Source: Caldilineaceae bacterium
GTDB taxonomy: Bacteria > Chloroflexota > Anaerolineae > Caldilineales > Caldilineaceae
Length of the DNA stretch: 56,585 nt
Assembly (NCBI GenBank): GCA_011523365.1
Contig: WTGY01000042.1
Span: 1 to 56,585, forward strand
Direction: 5' to 3'
The notes beneath the pieces are model-generated. The model did no database searches and was not told the origin of the DNA. It was given only the letters and a program-made list of their open reading frames with translations. Each line of letters starts with the position of its first letter. The first letter of the stretch is position 1. The position numbers and the translations under genes were made by a program. This document shows, one piece after another, positions 1 through 8,736 of the stretch.

Positions 1-190
1 GGCTCCGCCCCCGCAACGCCCCCCCCAACAACATGCCTCATCGACCTGGTGTCGACATTGGCGACAGGTGCCTGTTCGACCGGGTTTCGCCAACCCACGA
101 TCCGCCGTCCCTACTCATTCCCCGTCGGCGCCGGCCTTGTGCCTGCCCTCGCACACCCTTCACGGTCGCCCTCACCTTCCCCCCTGGCGC
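1..190. repeat. Truncated copy of GC-rich two-hairpin repeat plus its downstream arm
   Basis: Bases 1-19 are the right half of the GC-rich hairpin element found whole at 29927, 47167 and 56532. The stretch after it, to about 190, resembles 29985-30150: both hold an ATCGACC...TGTCGA block, ACAGGTGCCT, and CTTGTGCCTGCCCTC. No open reading frame with a start signal is convincing here, so I read 1-432 as non-coding repeat plus the upstream region of the next gene. Confidence 0.7.
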
Positions 191-432
191 CCCTGTGGCC
201 CCAGTCAGAGTCCCCCACCATACGGCAGGCCTGACGCTTGCCCTGCGTCTCTCCTTAGACCGGCAACGATTTCAGCCTCCGCTGGCTCATAGTTCGCACC
301 AGGCAATTCCCACCTCAATATAGCCATGCACGCTCCCGCGATTCCGTCTCGAAATGAAGACCGCTCGAATGAAAGAATCGTGGTATAGTATCCACAAAAG
401 TCTTGCGGCTTGAGTGTAGAAGGGAATCTGAA

Positions 433-903
433 GTGCCAATACTGGTCGTCATCATCCTTTTTGCTTGCGCCATAGGCATTGTCCTCGCGCTGATCACCCT
501 CTCATTGTCGAGAATCAGCGGTCGCGTCGTGGAACAGTACAAGCAAAAGCTGGACGACGCCAACACAGTCATTAACCGGAGCGCCCCACCGGACTCGTGG
601 GTCCAGCCCTTCAGAACGCGAATCGAGGACGCCCGCGCAGGGAATCTGAACTCCTCCCAGGACGCCTTTTTCGCCTTCTTTAAAGGTCGGGAACGGTCTC
701 TTGAAGAGATCGGCGAGCAGGCCCGAAAGCACTGCTTGAAGCGACTTAAGATGCTGACTTCGTTTATGGAGAAGGGAAACTTTTACGACGAAGACCGAAC
801 TAAGAACATGGTCGTAAACTCGCTAAAGTCCGAGTATCAAAGGTGGACCAACTGCCATTGGACGGACCTGGTTTGGCACGAGGACACCGAAACGACGGAT
901 TAA
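433..903 (+). CDS. Small membrane-anchored hypothetical protein
   Basis: This gene encodes about 156 residues that I do not recognise. The first roughly 25 residues (VPILVVIILFACAIGIVLAL onward) form one hydrophobic membrane segment. A charged, probably helical soluble part follows, with KQKLDDANTVI and many Lys, Arg and Glu residues, and the protein ends in an acidic tail (EDTETTD). I chose the GTG at 433 because AGAAGGGA lies about 8 bases upstream. A TTG at 403 would add ten residues in front of the membrane segment and has no such signal. The gene converges on the DUF5695 gene with about 50 bp between stops. It is one of three plus-strand genes in the window, and its function is unknown. 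Confidence 0.6.
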   Translation: MPILVVIILFACAIGIVLALITLSLSRISGRVVEQYKQKLDDANTVINRSAPPDSWVQPFRTRIEDARAGNLNSSQDAFFAFFKGRERSLEEIGEQARKHCLKRLKMLTSFMEKGNFYDEDRTKNMVVNSLKSEYQRWTNCHWTDLVWHEDTETTD

Positions 904-954
904 GAGCTTCGAGACGTCTTGTGCTGCCTTGCTCTCCCATGCGAACATCGGAAA

Positions 955-3762
955 TCAAAAAGCCTCGATTTCCACTTTGACCACATCCTTGGGACCTAAT
1001 TCAATTTCAGCCTTGCTCCACCCCCCCTCTGCCGCCTCAAAGTTTTGAGTTGATTCCCCGTCAATGCGAACAGTGTAGCTGCTTCCTTTCAATCCGCGGA
1101 GCTTCAAATCCGTTCTGTGCCGGTCGCCGCTGCGATTTTCAATACGGAACGCGATCCGTGAGAACTGCATTGCCTCGCCCTCAGAATCCAGGTAGTTGCA
1201 ATGTATAGAGATCGGATGATCAGTTGCAAAGCCATCGCGCTCTAGCAACAAGTGCATGCGCGCCTCTCGCCCAATAATATGCAGTCTCTGACGCACACCG
1301 TCCTGCGGCCAGATTTCAAATCGACCCTCTCGCATCCCGAGCCGCCCGCCATAGGCAAACCAGCCAAAAAGTGGATCGTCGGCTACTATCGTGGCCGCGG
1401 TTCGCAGCGCCGCACCGTACCCCAATTCAATCTCGCCGTCGTACGGCCAGCTCCCCCGCCCGTTGTCCTGTCTGATCCACATGCCGCTGTACTTTTCAGG
1501 TGTAATCGCCCAACCCGTCGCGCCATCGTTTTCCTCGCCCGGATACCAGTACCCGTAATTGGATTCGGCCGTTCCCGTATTCATCAGGCACCACGAGCTA
1601 AGGAAGGACGCATAGCCTAAGCGCAAGTAAGCGAATGGGTTCTCCACAAAGTAAAGCGCGTAGTCCACAATGGACCATCCCCCCAGCTGTGACATGTAGC
1701 TCAAGCCGTATCGCGAAGAGTCCCCACCCCAATTGTCGCCTCCCAATAGCGTGTACGACGGTTCCACCCAACCCCGCAGAGCGATATTCGCCTCAATCTG
1801 CTTGTCCATGAACGCCTCAAAGTCAGACCGGCTGACTTCAGGATGCTCGTACCAGATGTCCCTGTACTTGTCGTACCAGAGCTTCGTATCGGGCTCGACA
1901 GTCCGCGTCAACCCGTACTTTGCCACAGCATGTGATGTTTCGAACGCAGTCGTGTCAAAAGGATACTCCGAATCAAACGGATAGGGATCGTCATACACGA
2001 AATACTTGACCTTCTTCTCCCACTCTCCGCGCAGCCAGTCCGCCCGCTCCTGCCAGCCCTCCTCCTCCAACGCGTCGATCAGGTCCACGATCAACATTTC
2101 GTTGTACAGGCCGAGTCGGTAAGCCCAGTACCCTCGGGCTCCGTGCGGGAGATCGTCCAGCCCGGCAAGCCGGAAGTGGGCTTCCGCCGTCCCGAACGCC
2201 CTCTCCAGGTAACCCGCACTGTCCAGATAGTTAGTCGATCCCGGGTATTGCCTGGCGATCTGGTACATGTGAAAGTAGAGCATGATCACATGCGGATAGT
2301 CATAGCTGCGCCAGAAATGTTCCAGGCCTTCGCCCTTGGTCCCGAATCCGTGCTCACTGTGCCGGTTCTCATACCAGTTGGGCACTCCGTAAATGAAATA
2401 CGGGTAAGGTAGTTCTTCGTCCGTGCGCTGCAGCCCGCCCCATATAAACTTCTCGATGTAGTACTCGACCGCATCAATCTCCTTCTGAACGGGAAAGTGC
2501 ACGTTCTTTGCGGCGATAAACGGTGCTTTCGGAAGTGCCGTGTCGTCGCAGGTCAACGTATAACCGTACCAGCCGTCGAATCCGCCCGTGTTCTCAGGAC
2601 CCCGCAGGACGGCCTCCCGCATGTCCCAAACCGAAAACAGGCCCTCGTACCACTTGCCCGTGTTTCTGTGCTGCTGCCTGTCCACCAGAAAAGCGGTACG
2701 TTTCTTGATCAATGTCTCCAGCGGCTCGGTTACAAAAAACTCAAGGTTCATGTAGGAGCCGCTGCCGTAGTGGACCGTCAGGAGATTCTCCCCCAGTCGG
2801 GAAAACTGTACACGAAAGCTGCGGGCATCTGCTTGCGTCTCATCCACCAATTCAATGCTGGTTTGATCAGGATACTCCGCCGCGACTTCATACTCTTGGT
2901 GCTGTGTCCGGATCGAGAAAGTCGCCCCCAGATCGATCGGAACCGTCATACCCGGCACGACATGAACGTCGAACAGGCCTTGCCGGTAGAGGACGTCACG
3001 CACGCCATCGTAGTCGTCAGCCCACTCCAGGCAGAAGCCGTATGCAACGCCGTCGCCGTCTGCTCCTCGCGGCGACAGTGTGACGCTTGTATGAGGCTGG
3101 CGCCATGTCCCGCGCGTCTCCTGGCCCCCGGTCAGTGCGGAATGGATATACACGCGGTAGGGCACGCTGGTTGTCGAAGGGTGAGGATCGATCTCTTCGT
3201 AGTACTCCAGCTTCGTTCCCGGCAGCGGCGTCATCACCAGGTAAGGGCCGACGCCGTTCGGGCGCTGCCAGAAAAGGAAGGAACCATGACCTGAGATAAA
3301 ACTGTGGCGCGCGACAACCTGCGTATAGTTGGCCAGGTTGTCGCGCACAAAGCGTCTGTTAAAGGGCAACGGCAGTCCGATGTCGCCGATTTCCACCGTC
3401 TCTTCCGTCTCGTTGCGCAACGCCAGGCTCCACATGAGGCGGTCCCCTTCCACGCTGAACCGCTCCACCAGCCCCAACCCGCGCAATCCGTGCAGCAATT
3501 GGCTGTCGCCGCTGTACACGAACGCCCGCGACCCGCCTTCAATCTCTTCAACCCTACGGATGTCGCCGGAGGAGAAGTTCGTCGCAGATCGCCACGCCCC
3601 TCCGCCTACGCGATAGCCTACCAGCACCTCCCCAAGCGTTTCGGCCGGCGTGATGTATTCGGTATCGTACACATCGTCCTTCAGCTTGAGGCTACTGATC
3701 CCCCCTCGATTCCACTCCAGCAGAAACTGCCCCTGCAACGGCACTGCCTTCTCTGTCATCAT
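955..3762 (-). CDS. DUF5695-type protein, putative glycoside hydrolase
   Basis: This large protein of about 935 residues resembles the DUF5695 family as I remember it. The N-terminal third (about 1-330) is beta-rich (GQFLLEWNRGGISSLKL near the start), as in the super-sandwich domains of polysaccharide-active enzymes. The middle (about 380-800) is rich in Trp, Tyr and acidic residues, for example WGGLQRTDEELPYPYF and GGDNWGGDSSRYGLSYM, as expected for an alpha/alpha toroid. The C-terminus is a beta-sandwich (LKLRGLKGSSYTVRIDGES). I see no signal peptide, so it is probably cytoplasmic and acts on imported oligosaccharides. The ATG at 3762 is preferred to an upstream start at 3828, because the extension (RSQAKGGEERGKQ) is low-complexity and runs into repeat DNA. 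It is the last gene of the sugar operon. The hydrolytic role is inferred from fold type and context. Confidence 0.75.
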   Translation of the reverse strand: MMTEKAVPLQGQFLLEWNRGGISSLKLKDDVYDTEYITPAETLGEVLVGYRVGGGAWRSATNFSSGDIRRVEEIEGGSRAFVYSGDSQLLHGLRGLGLVERFSVEGDRLMWSLALRNETEETVEIGDIGLPLPFNRRFVRDNLANYTQVVARHSFISGHGSFLFWQRPNGVGPYLVMTPLPGTKLEYYEEIDPHPSTTSVPYRVYIHSALTGGQETRGTWRQPHTSVTLSPRGADGDGVAYGFCLEWADDYDGVRDVLYRQGLFDVHVVPGMTVPIDLGATFSIRTQHQEYEVAAEYPDQTSIELVDETQADARSFRVQFSRLGENLLTVHYGSGSYMNLEFFVTEPLETLIKKRTAFLVDRQQHRNTGKWYEGLFSVWDMREAVLRGPENTGGFDGWYGYTLTCDDTALPKAPFIAAKNVHFPVQKEIDAVEYYIEKFIWGGLQRTDEELPYPYFIYGVPNWYENRHSEHGFGTKGEGLEHFWRSYDYPHVIMLYFHMYQIARQYPGSTNYLDSAGYLERAFGTAEAHFRLAGLDDLPHGARGYWAYRLGLYNEMLIVDLIDALEEEGWQERADWLRGEWEKKVKYFVYDDPYPFDSEYPFDTTAFETSHAVAKYGLTRTVEPDTKLWYDKYRDIWYEHPEVSRSDFEAFMDKQIEANIALRGWVEPSYTLLGGDNWGGDSSRYGLSYMSQLGGWSIVDYALYFVENPFAYLRLGYASFLSSWCLMNTGTAESNYGYWYPGEENDGATGWAITPEKYSGMWIRQDNGRGSWPYDGEIELGYGAALRTAATIVADDPLFGWFAYGGRLGMREGRFEIWPQDGVRQRLHIIGREARMHLLLERDGFATDHPISIHCNYLDSEGEAMQFSRIAFRIENRSGDRHRTDLKLRGLKGSSYTVRIDGESTQNFEAAEGGWSKAEIELGPKDVVKVEIEAF

Positions 3763-3785
3763 ATCGGCTTCTCGACTCTGTTTCC

Positions 3786-3900
3786 CGCGTTCTTCGCCGC
3801 CCTTCGCCTGACTTCGCGGATCAACCAAAGGTGTCCTTCGCGCCCCTTCGCGTAACTTCGCGGATCAGAAAAAGGTGATCTTCGCGGACAGAATTCGCGG
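3786..3900. repeat. Phased CTTCGCG repeat, two and a half units
   Basis: Two consecutive units of about 43 bp (3789-3830 and 3831-3874), then a partial unit to 3900. Each full unit has three CTTCGCG-like heptamers starting 10 bp apart, ending in CTTCGCGGATCA and followed by an A-rich spacer. The element fills the gap between the DUF5695 gene and the SDR gene. Related units occur at 31031, 47021 and 55331. Confidence 0.85.
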
Positions 3901-3913
3901 CAGCCACCCTTCC

Positions 3914-4744
3914 TCACCACATCACCCATCCCCCGGAATTGATGTCCTGACCCGTCATGCTGGCCGCATCATCCGATGCCAGAAAGACCGCTATCGCCGC
4001 CGCCTCCTCCGACCCGGCCCCCTTCTCCACGTAGCCTTCATCGCCGCACCACCTTCCTGCCAGCACCGCGTTCGGCCGCGGCTCCCGGTACCGGCGCCGT
4101 AATGCCTCTTCATCAAAAGCTTCCCCCCTGTACTCCGCCCGCGCCCGTTCCAGCTCGACACTCCTCTCCTCGTGTGAACCTGGGCAGATCGCATTGACCG
4201 TGATATTGTACCGGCCCACGTCCGCCGCCAAAGTGCGTGTAAATCCAAGAATGCCCATCTTCGAGGTCGTGTAGGGAGTCCGGTGCGAGAGAGGCTGCTT
4301 GCCCGAACCCGAGCTGAAGTTGATTACGCGCCCGTACCTCTTGCGGATCATTTCCGGCAGCGCATACTTGCAGCCGAGAAAAGCCGAATCCAGATTGACT
4401 GCCAGCGTTTCCTGCCACTCCTCCAGGCTCATTTGCCATACATCCTTCGTCGGACCGGCTATCCCGACCACGTTCACCAATATATCGATCGTACCGAAAC
4501 GGTCAATCGTATCCTGCACAAGCTGCCTGACCGGCTCCTCCTTCGAAACATCCGTCTGCGAGCAGAGAACCTCCCCGCCGGCCGCCCGGATCCGCTCGCC
4601 GACTCCGCCCTCCAACTCCTCTACGGGCACGATGTCGCAGACCGCTACCGCAGCGCCCTCCTCGGCAAACCGCACCGCCACCGCCTCCCCGTGTCCCCGC
4701 CCCGCGCCTGTGACCAGGGCTACTTTACCGTCCAAGATAGCCAT
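3914..4744 (-). CDS. Short-chain dehydrogenase/reductase (SDR)
   Basis: This classical-type SDR of 276 residues oxidises or reduces an alcohol/ketone pair with NAD(P). The Rossmann glycine motif TGAGRGHG is at residues 12-19, the NNAG position reads NVVG (91-94), the catalytic Ser is near 144-145, and the catalytic Tyr158 and Lys162 lie in YTTSK. The C-terminus TGQDINSGGWVMW is typical of the family. The start has a purine-rich GGGAAAGG upstream. The gene begins 26 bp after the enolase-superfamily gene ends, so the two are probably co-transcribed. A role in oxidising a sugar or sugar acid fits the operon, but the substrate cannot be read from the sequence. Confidence 0.9.
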   Translation of the reverse strand: MAILDGKVALVTGAGRGHGEAVAVRFAEEGAAVAVCDIVPVEELEGGVGERIRAAGGEVLCSQTDVSKEEPVRQLVQDTIDRFGTIDILVNVVGIAGPTKDVWQMSLEEWQETLAVNLDSAFLGCKYALPEMIRKRYGRVINFSSGSGKQPLSHRTPYTTSKMGILGFTRTLAADVGRYNITVNAICPGSHEERSVELERARAEYRGEAFDEEALRRRYREPRPNAVLAGRWCGDEGYVEKGAGSEEAAAIAVFLASDDAASMTGQDINSGGWVMW

Positions 4745-4770
4745 GAATGACCTTTCCCTTGTCCCCTCGC

Positions 4771-5895
4771 TTACAATAACTGTCTCTTGACGACCGCCTC
4801 ATCCAGTTCCACCCCCAGCCCCGGCCCTGTTGGCGGTATGATATATCCGTTCTCAAATACAATCGGCTCCTTGAACAGCTCCTGGTGCAGAGGCCCTCCG
4901 TTGTACTCCTGGATCAACAGGTTGGGCGAACAGGTATCGAGCTGCACCGCCGCGGCCGCTGCCACCGGCCCGCAGTACATGTGGGGAGCGATCATGGCGT
5001 AATGTGCCTCCGCCATGCCTGCGATCTTCTTCGATTCCAGGATCCCGCCGCACTGCCCCACGTCCAGCTGAATGACCTGCGCCGCCTGCTTCTCCAGCAG
5101 CTGAGCAAACTCGAACTTCGATACCAGCCGCTCTCCTGTAGCGATCGGGATGCTCGTATGTGCCGCCACCCGCGCCATCTCGTCAATGTTTTCAGGCGGA
5201 ACCGGCTCCTCGAACCAGAACGGGTCGAACTCTTCCAGTATCTTGGCAGCGCGGATCGCGCCGGCCGTGCTGAACTGCCCATGCGTACCAATTCCGATTT
5301 CCAGATCGTCGCCCACCGCATCGCGAATGCACTGGAAGATCTTGGCAACGTGGCGGATCGTCTTCAAAGAATAATCGCTGGGATTCGGAAATATGGGCTG
5401 AAAGGGATCGAACTTGCATGCCGTATTCCCCTCTTCAACCAGCTTGATAGCGACCTCCCCGGCCTTTTCCGGGTTCTCCCAGATGCCTTCCGACGGCATA
5501 TATGCATAGGCGCGTAGCTTTTCGTGGTAACGACCTCCCAGCAAATTATAGATCGGCTGACTCGTCGCCTTACCAACGATGTCCCAACAGGCCATCTCAA
5601 TCGCACTTAATGCCGGCGTCATGTCAAGTCCGGGATGCCGGTAGTCGTGACGCGAAGCAAAGATAGTCTGCCACAGTTTCTCGATGTCAAAGGGGTTCGT
5701 GCCCACGACAAACTGCTCACCCAGATCCTCGATCAGCCTGACCTGCGCATCCAGGTTCTTCGCATTTCCTGAAGGCCGCTCGCCCAGCCCGACAATACCC
5801 TCATCCGTCTTGACCTGAACAAACAACCACACGCTCCCGCCTCGGAAAGGCGGTACATTCTTTACTACCATGGTTTCAACTTCGACGACTTTCAT
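4771..5895 (-). CDS. Mandelate racemase/muconate lactonizing enzyme family (sugar-acid dehydratase-like)
   Basis: This 374-residue enolase-superfamily protein has a capping domain (1-125) and a TIM-barrel domain. Family members abstract a proton next to a carboxylate, and in this context dehydration of an aldonic or uronic acid is most likely. Visible active-site features are Lys161 in ACKFDPF, His205 in GTHG, Glu229/Glu230 (FWFEEP), Glu255 (ATGERL), Asp278 and His305 (APHMYCG). The paired His residues resemble the galactonate dehydratase branch. The first metal-ligand position, usually Asp two residues before His, is Gly203 here. I recall GTHGQ variants in this family, so this may mark a known subgroup rather than a dead enzyme. 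It lies between the GH4 and SDR genes. An apparent terminator separates it from GH4 upstream. Confidence 0.88.
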   Translation of the reverse strand: MKVVEVETMVVKNVPPFRGGSVWLFVQVKTDEGIVGLGERPSGNAKNLDAQVRLIEDLGEQFVVGTNPFDIEKLWQTIFASRHDYRHPGLDMTPALSAIEMACWDIVGKATSQPIYNLLGGRYHEKLRAYAYMPSEGIWENPEKAGEVAIKLVEEGNTACKFDPFQPIFPNPSDYSLKTIRHVAKIFQCIRDAVGDDLEIGIGTHGQFSTAGAIRAAKILEEFDPFWFEEPVPPENIDEMARVAAHTSIPIATGERLVSKFEFAQLLEKQAAQVIQLDVGQCGGILESKKIAGMAEAHYAMIAPHMYCGPVAAAAAVQLDTCSPNLLIQEYNGGPLHQELFKEPIVFENGYIIPPTGPGLGVELDEAVVKRQLL

Positions 5896-5969
5896 CTCTT
5901 TACCCCGCTTGATGCTCTTGCGTAGTTTGTGATTGGCTACAAATCCCTCTGGTACTCAAACAGAAATAA

Positions 5970-6004
5970 GAGGGACGCTCTACCAATCCAAAGAGCCGTC
6001 CCCC
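5970..6004 (-). terminator. Probable intrinsic terminator after the GH4 gene
   Basis: On the minus strand GGGACGGCTCT and AGAGCGTCC form a stem of about ten pairs with one bulged base and a loop of about ten bases. A U-rich stretch (TCTTATTTCTG) follows. It lies 66 bp after the stop of the GH4 gene and before the enolase-superfamily gene, so it could reduce expression of the last three genes or mark a second transcription unit. Confidence 0.45.
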
Positions 6005-6069
6005 TTAGTACCTTAACGCCGATGTGATCTTATGACAAAGGAGTTTTCGTCCAATTCCTGCGATGCTAC

Positions 6070-7557
6070 TTAATCGGCCGCCACCACCCCCTCGGCCCGC
6101 AGTGTGGGATCATCCCGGACCGGCGTCCTGCTGATGCCGTTGGACTCCCACTTAGACGGCCACCGGAAATATTCGTTCATCTCCTGGTTGTACCCCTGTC
6201 CCAGAATCGCCTCCAGGGCGTCCTCGGCCTGCGCATAGGAACGCGTTTCGTTAGCGTCCAGTAACTCCCATAGCAGGAGAGAGCGATCACCGGTCTCTAT
6301 TGCCAGCAGAGTCCGCTCAAGCGAGAGAACCAGAGGCAGGATCTGAGTCAGCATGATCTTCCGCGGCAGAGGGTCAACCTGAATGCGGTGGATACCTTCC
6401 TTGTTCACCACTGCCGGAATCTCTACCGCAATGTCATCCGGTACGCCAGGCAGCGCTCCGTGGTTAGGCACGTTTACCTGGAACTGCCCTTCATTGTCAT
6501 TTACCAGTGCATCGATGATAGGAACCTGCTGCTCGATCGTCTTGCTCTTCCCCAGGCTTTCCACAAGGCTTGCCGAAGGGTCCTGGGCGAGGCGGGCGAT
6601 CTGTTCCACCCTCCGCGCCTGGTTGTCAACGTACATCGGCCAGGACAGGTGCGACCGCTGTCCGCCCCAGGGCTCGCCGAACCAGAAACGCTTGGCATCA
6701 AAGTCCTTGTGATACCACCAACCAATGTACTTCATCCACACCGTGTCGCCCAACGGCATCAGTCCATACAGCCGGTACATATGCACCGCCGCACGCGACA
6801 GGTCGATCTCCCACGCTCGCCTCAATTCCCCGGACCAGCCCGACCTGCCCTCTGGCAACGGTCTGCTGGCCGCAGTTTCCGCCCAGTACGCCTCACCCTT
6901 GCTCTGAATCCACTCGTCAATCAACGGGTAAGCGTCCTTGCCCTCGTACTCAAACTGCGTCAGCCAGATATTGTGATTCAGACCTGGAGCCTGCCACTTC
7001 ACCTTGGTATGGTCCAGTTCCAGCATGTCGCAGATGTCCCGGTACCCGTAATAGCCATGGCAAAGTCCGCAAACCTTCACGTCGGTCTCGCGGCCGATAA
7101 CCGTGCAGCCGTCGTAAACCGGGTTTCCCGACTGGATCAACCACGCGTCCGGGCAGATCTTCTCAATCTCACGCGCCACGTCCAAAATGAACGAAGTATT
7201 GTAAAACGAATACTCGAGCGACCCCGGTCCATCCCAGTCATAGCCGTACGCCTGGATGAGGTCCCGCGTCTCCAGGCCCGAGTCGTACGTCACGACCGAG
7301 GCCGTGTTGATTACAAAGTCGGCGTCCTGCATCGCTTCTCGCCGGTCCAGAGTCTGGTCAAAAGTGATGTTCGCCCCAAGTTCGTCGGCATAACGCTCGG
7401 CCAGCCTGTGGATCATCTGCAGCCGTTCTGCGTCCACGTCCATAAACGTCACGTGGCTGCCGCTCAGACTTTCCGTCAGGCACAGGTCCTTGACAAGCCC
7501 CAGAGAAAAAGTCGCGCTCCCGGCGCCAATCACACCGATCTTGACAGCGGTTCCCAT
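6070..7557 (-). CDS. Glycoside hydrolase family 4 (alpha-galactosidase/alpha-galacturonidase-like)
   Basis: This 495-residue NAD- and metal-dependent glycosidase belongs to family GH4, which cleaves glycosides by a redox-elimination route. The NAD-binding N-terminus reads KIGVIGAGSATFSLG, and the mobile-loop motif GNPV is at 144-147. The VCGLCHGYYGY segment (162-172) supplies Cys166, and GLNHNIW supplies His195. The Cys-His spacing of 29 matches, to my memory, the Mn-binding pair of the Thermotoga alpha-glucosidase AglA. The enzyme is cytoplasmic and acts on imported sugars. The start is well supported by AGGAG eight bases upstream. The exact sugar is uncertain; the enolase-superfamily neighbour favours galactosides or galacturonides over maltosides. 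Confidence 0.9.
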   Translation of the reverse strand: MGTAVKIGVIGAGSATFSLGLVKDLCLTESLSGSHVTFMDVDAERLQMIHRLAERYADELGANITFDQTLDRREAMQDADFVINTASVVTYDSGLETRDLIQAYGYDWDGPGSLEYSFYNTSFILDVAREIEKICPDAWLIQSGNPVYDGCTVIGRETDVKVCGLCHGYYGYRDICDMLELDHTKVKWQAPGLNHNIWLTQFEYEGKDAYPLIDEWIQSKGEAYWAETAASRPLPEGRSGWSGELRRAWEIDLSRAAVHMYRLYGLMPLGDTVWMKYIGWWYHKDFDAKRFWFGEPWGGQRSHLSWPMYVDNQARRVEQIARLAQDPSASLVESLGKSKTIEQQVPIIDALVNDNEGQFQVNVPNHGALPGVPDDIAVEIPAVVNKEGIHRIQVDPLPRKIMLTQILPLVLSLERTLLAIETGDRSLLLWELLDANETRSYAQAEDALEAILGQGYNQEMNEYFRWPSKWESNGISRTPVRDDPTLRAEGVVAAD

Positions 7558-7632
7558 TGCTTTAGCTCCTGTTCTGGATTAACTGTATTAGCGTTCGTTG
7601 ACATTTCCTTCCAACCAAGCATCCAATTGTAG

Positions 7633-7653
7633 GGGCACCCCTTGTGGGTGCCC
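7633..7653. repeat. Perfect hairpin, GGGCACCC stem with CTTGT loop
   Basis: GGGCACCC pairs perfectly with GGGTGCCC across a 5-base loop CTTGT. It sits in the 253-bp gap between the permease and GH4 genes. No U-run follows on either strand, so it is more like a dispersed palindromic repeat or mRNA processing/stabilising hairpin than a terminator. I recall similar sequences as dispersed repeats in Chloroflexota. Confidence 0.7.
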
Positions 7654-7810
7654 TCATGCATTGACGACTTGATGAACTCGCAAATTCCAGGTCGGTGAAA
7701 CTTCAACCACTCCTAAGTACGACCTATGCACCAGGGTTGAATATCCAGCGTGAGTGCTTGCTCCTCAATTCATTGAAACTGGCAAAGTCACGTTTACTGG
7801 AAGGCCCCGG

Positions 7811-8692
7811 CTATCCCTTTACCGCACCAAGGCGGATACCGTGAATGAAATACCGCTGCAGGAACGGGTAGACGATCAGGATCGGCACCGTGGCGACGAC
7901 GATATTGGCGGCCCGAATCGACCGATCTGACAGATTGTAGATATCTTCCATGTTGACCGTCAATATCTGCAAATTCATGTCAACCACCACTGTACGCAAA
8001 AATGTCATGATCGGGTATTTGGCGTTGTCCATTATCAAAACCATCCCGTCAAACCACGCATTCCAGTGGAAAACTGCGGCAAACAGTGTTAGCGTCGCCA
8101 GAGCCGGCACCGACAGGGGGAGAAACACATACCAGAGAGTACCCCAATAGGAAGCGCCATCGATAATCGCAGCCTCTTCCAGCTCCTTCGGGATCTCGCG
8201 GAAAAAGTTCATCAGCAGGATCACGTTCCAGATTGGCAGTGCCCCGGGCAGCACCAGCGCCCACAGGCTGTTGAGCAGACCCAGGTTGCGTATCACCATC
8301 CACCAGGGGATTAGACCCCCGTTGAAGAGCATTGCAATCAGGACGATCCACATGAATACCGAACGCCCCTTCAGCTCCTCCGACGACTTGGAAAGAGGAT
8401 ATGCCGCCAGTACCGTCATGGCCATATTGATCGACGTACCCAGAACTGTGCGAGAGACCGAGACCAGAAATGCCCTGTATACCGGTCCTGCCTCCAGGAT
8501 TTCAAGATAGTTCTGAAAGGTTGTACCCAGTGGCCACAGCGTAACAAAACCACCCATGGACGCAGCCCGGTTGCTCAGCGAGACAGCGATCACATGTACC
8601 ATCGGAAACAGGCAGGCGAGCCCGAAAAGAAACAGGAAGAGGTAATTCCCGAGTTCAAACATCCGGCTCGCGAAACTCTTTTCTTGTATCAT
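7811..8692 (-). CDS. Carbohydrate ABC transporter permease (LplC/YtcP-like)
   Basis: This 293-residue inner-membrane permease has about six hydrophobic segments. The first follows a short cytoplasmic N-terminus at about 13-35. The cytoplasmic EAA loop that docks the ATPase reads EEAAIIDGASYWGTLWYVFLP, near residues 190-210. The C-terminus ends FIHGIRLGAVKG, as in LplC/YtcP permeases that pair with large solute-binding lipoproteins. It lies 44 bp after the partner permease and forms the transporter with it. No ATP-binding subunit is encoded nearby, so a shared ATPase is expected. Confidence 0.95.
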   Translation of the reverse strand: MIQEKSFASRMFELGNYLFLFLFGLACLFPMVHVIAVSLSNRAASMGGFVTLWPLGTTFQNYLEILEAGPVYRAFLVSVSRTVLGTSINMAMTVLAAYPLSKSSEELKGRSVFMWIVLIAMLFNGGLIPWWMVIRNLGLLNSLWALVLPGALPIWNVILLMNFFREIPKELEEAAIIDGASYWGTLWYVFLPLSVPALATLTLFAAVFHWNAWFDGMVLIMDNAKYPIMTFLRTVVVDMNLQILTVNMEDIYNLSDRSIRAANIVVATVPILIVYPFLQRYFIHGIRLGAVKG

Positions 8693-8736
8693 TGATTGTT
8701 CACTGCCTGTCGCCAGCTACACGATTCGCCCTGCGA

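Noticed and set aside
1..190. GC-rich repeat as an insertion sequence
   Set aside because: No transposase frame or terminal inverted repeats accompany any of the four copies, so a small non-autonomous element is the most that can be said.
2497..3294. Long plus-strand open frame opposite the DUF5695 gene
   Set aside because: It is an antisense shadow in high-GC DNA. Its translation is Arg/Pro/His-rich, with no domain and no ribosome-binding site.
3789..3874. CTTCGCG repeats as a CRISPR array
   Set aside because: The units are adjacent, with no unique spacers of constant length, and no cas genes are present.
6388..7632. 414-residue plus-strand frame opposite the GH4 gene
   Set aside because: The GH4 frame is certain from its motifs, and the opposite frame is low in recognisable pattern and typical of an antisense shadow.
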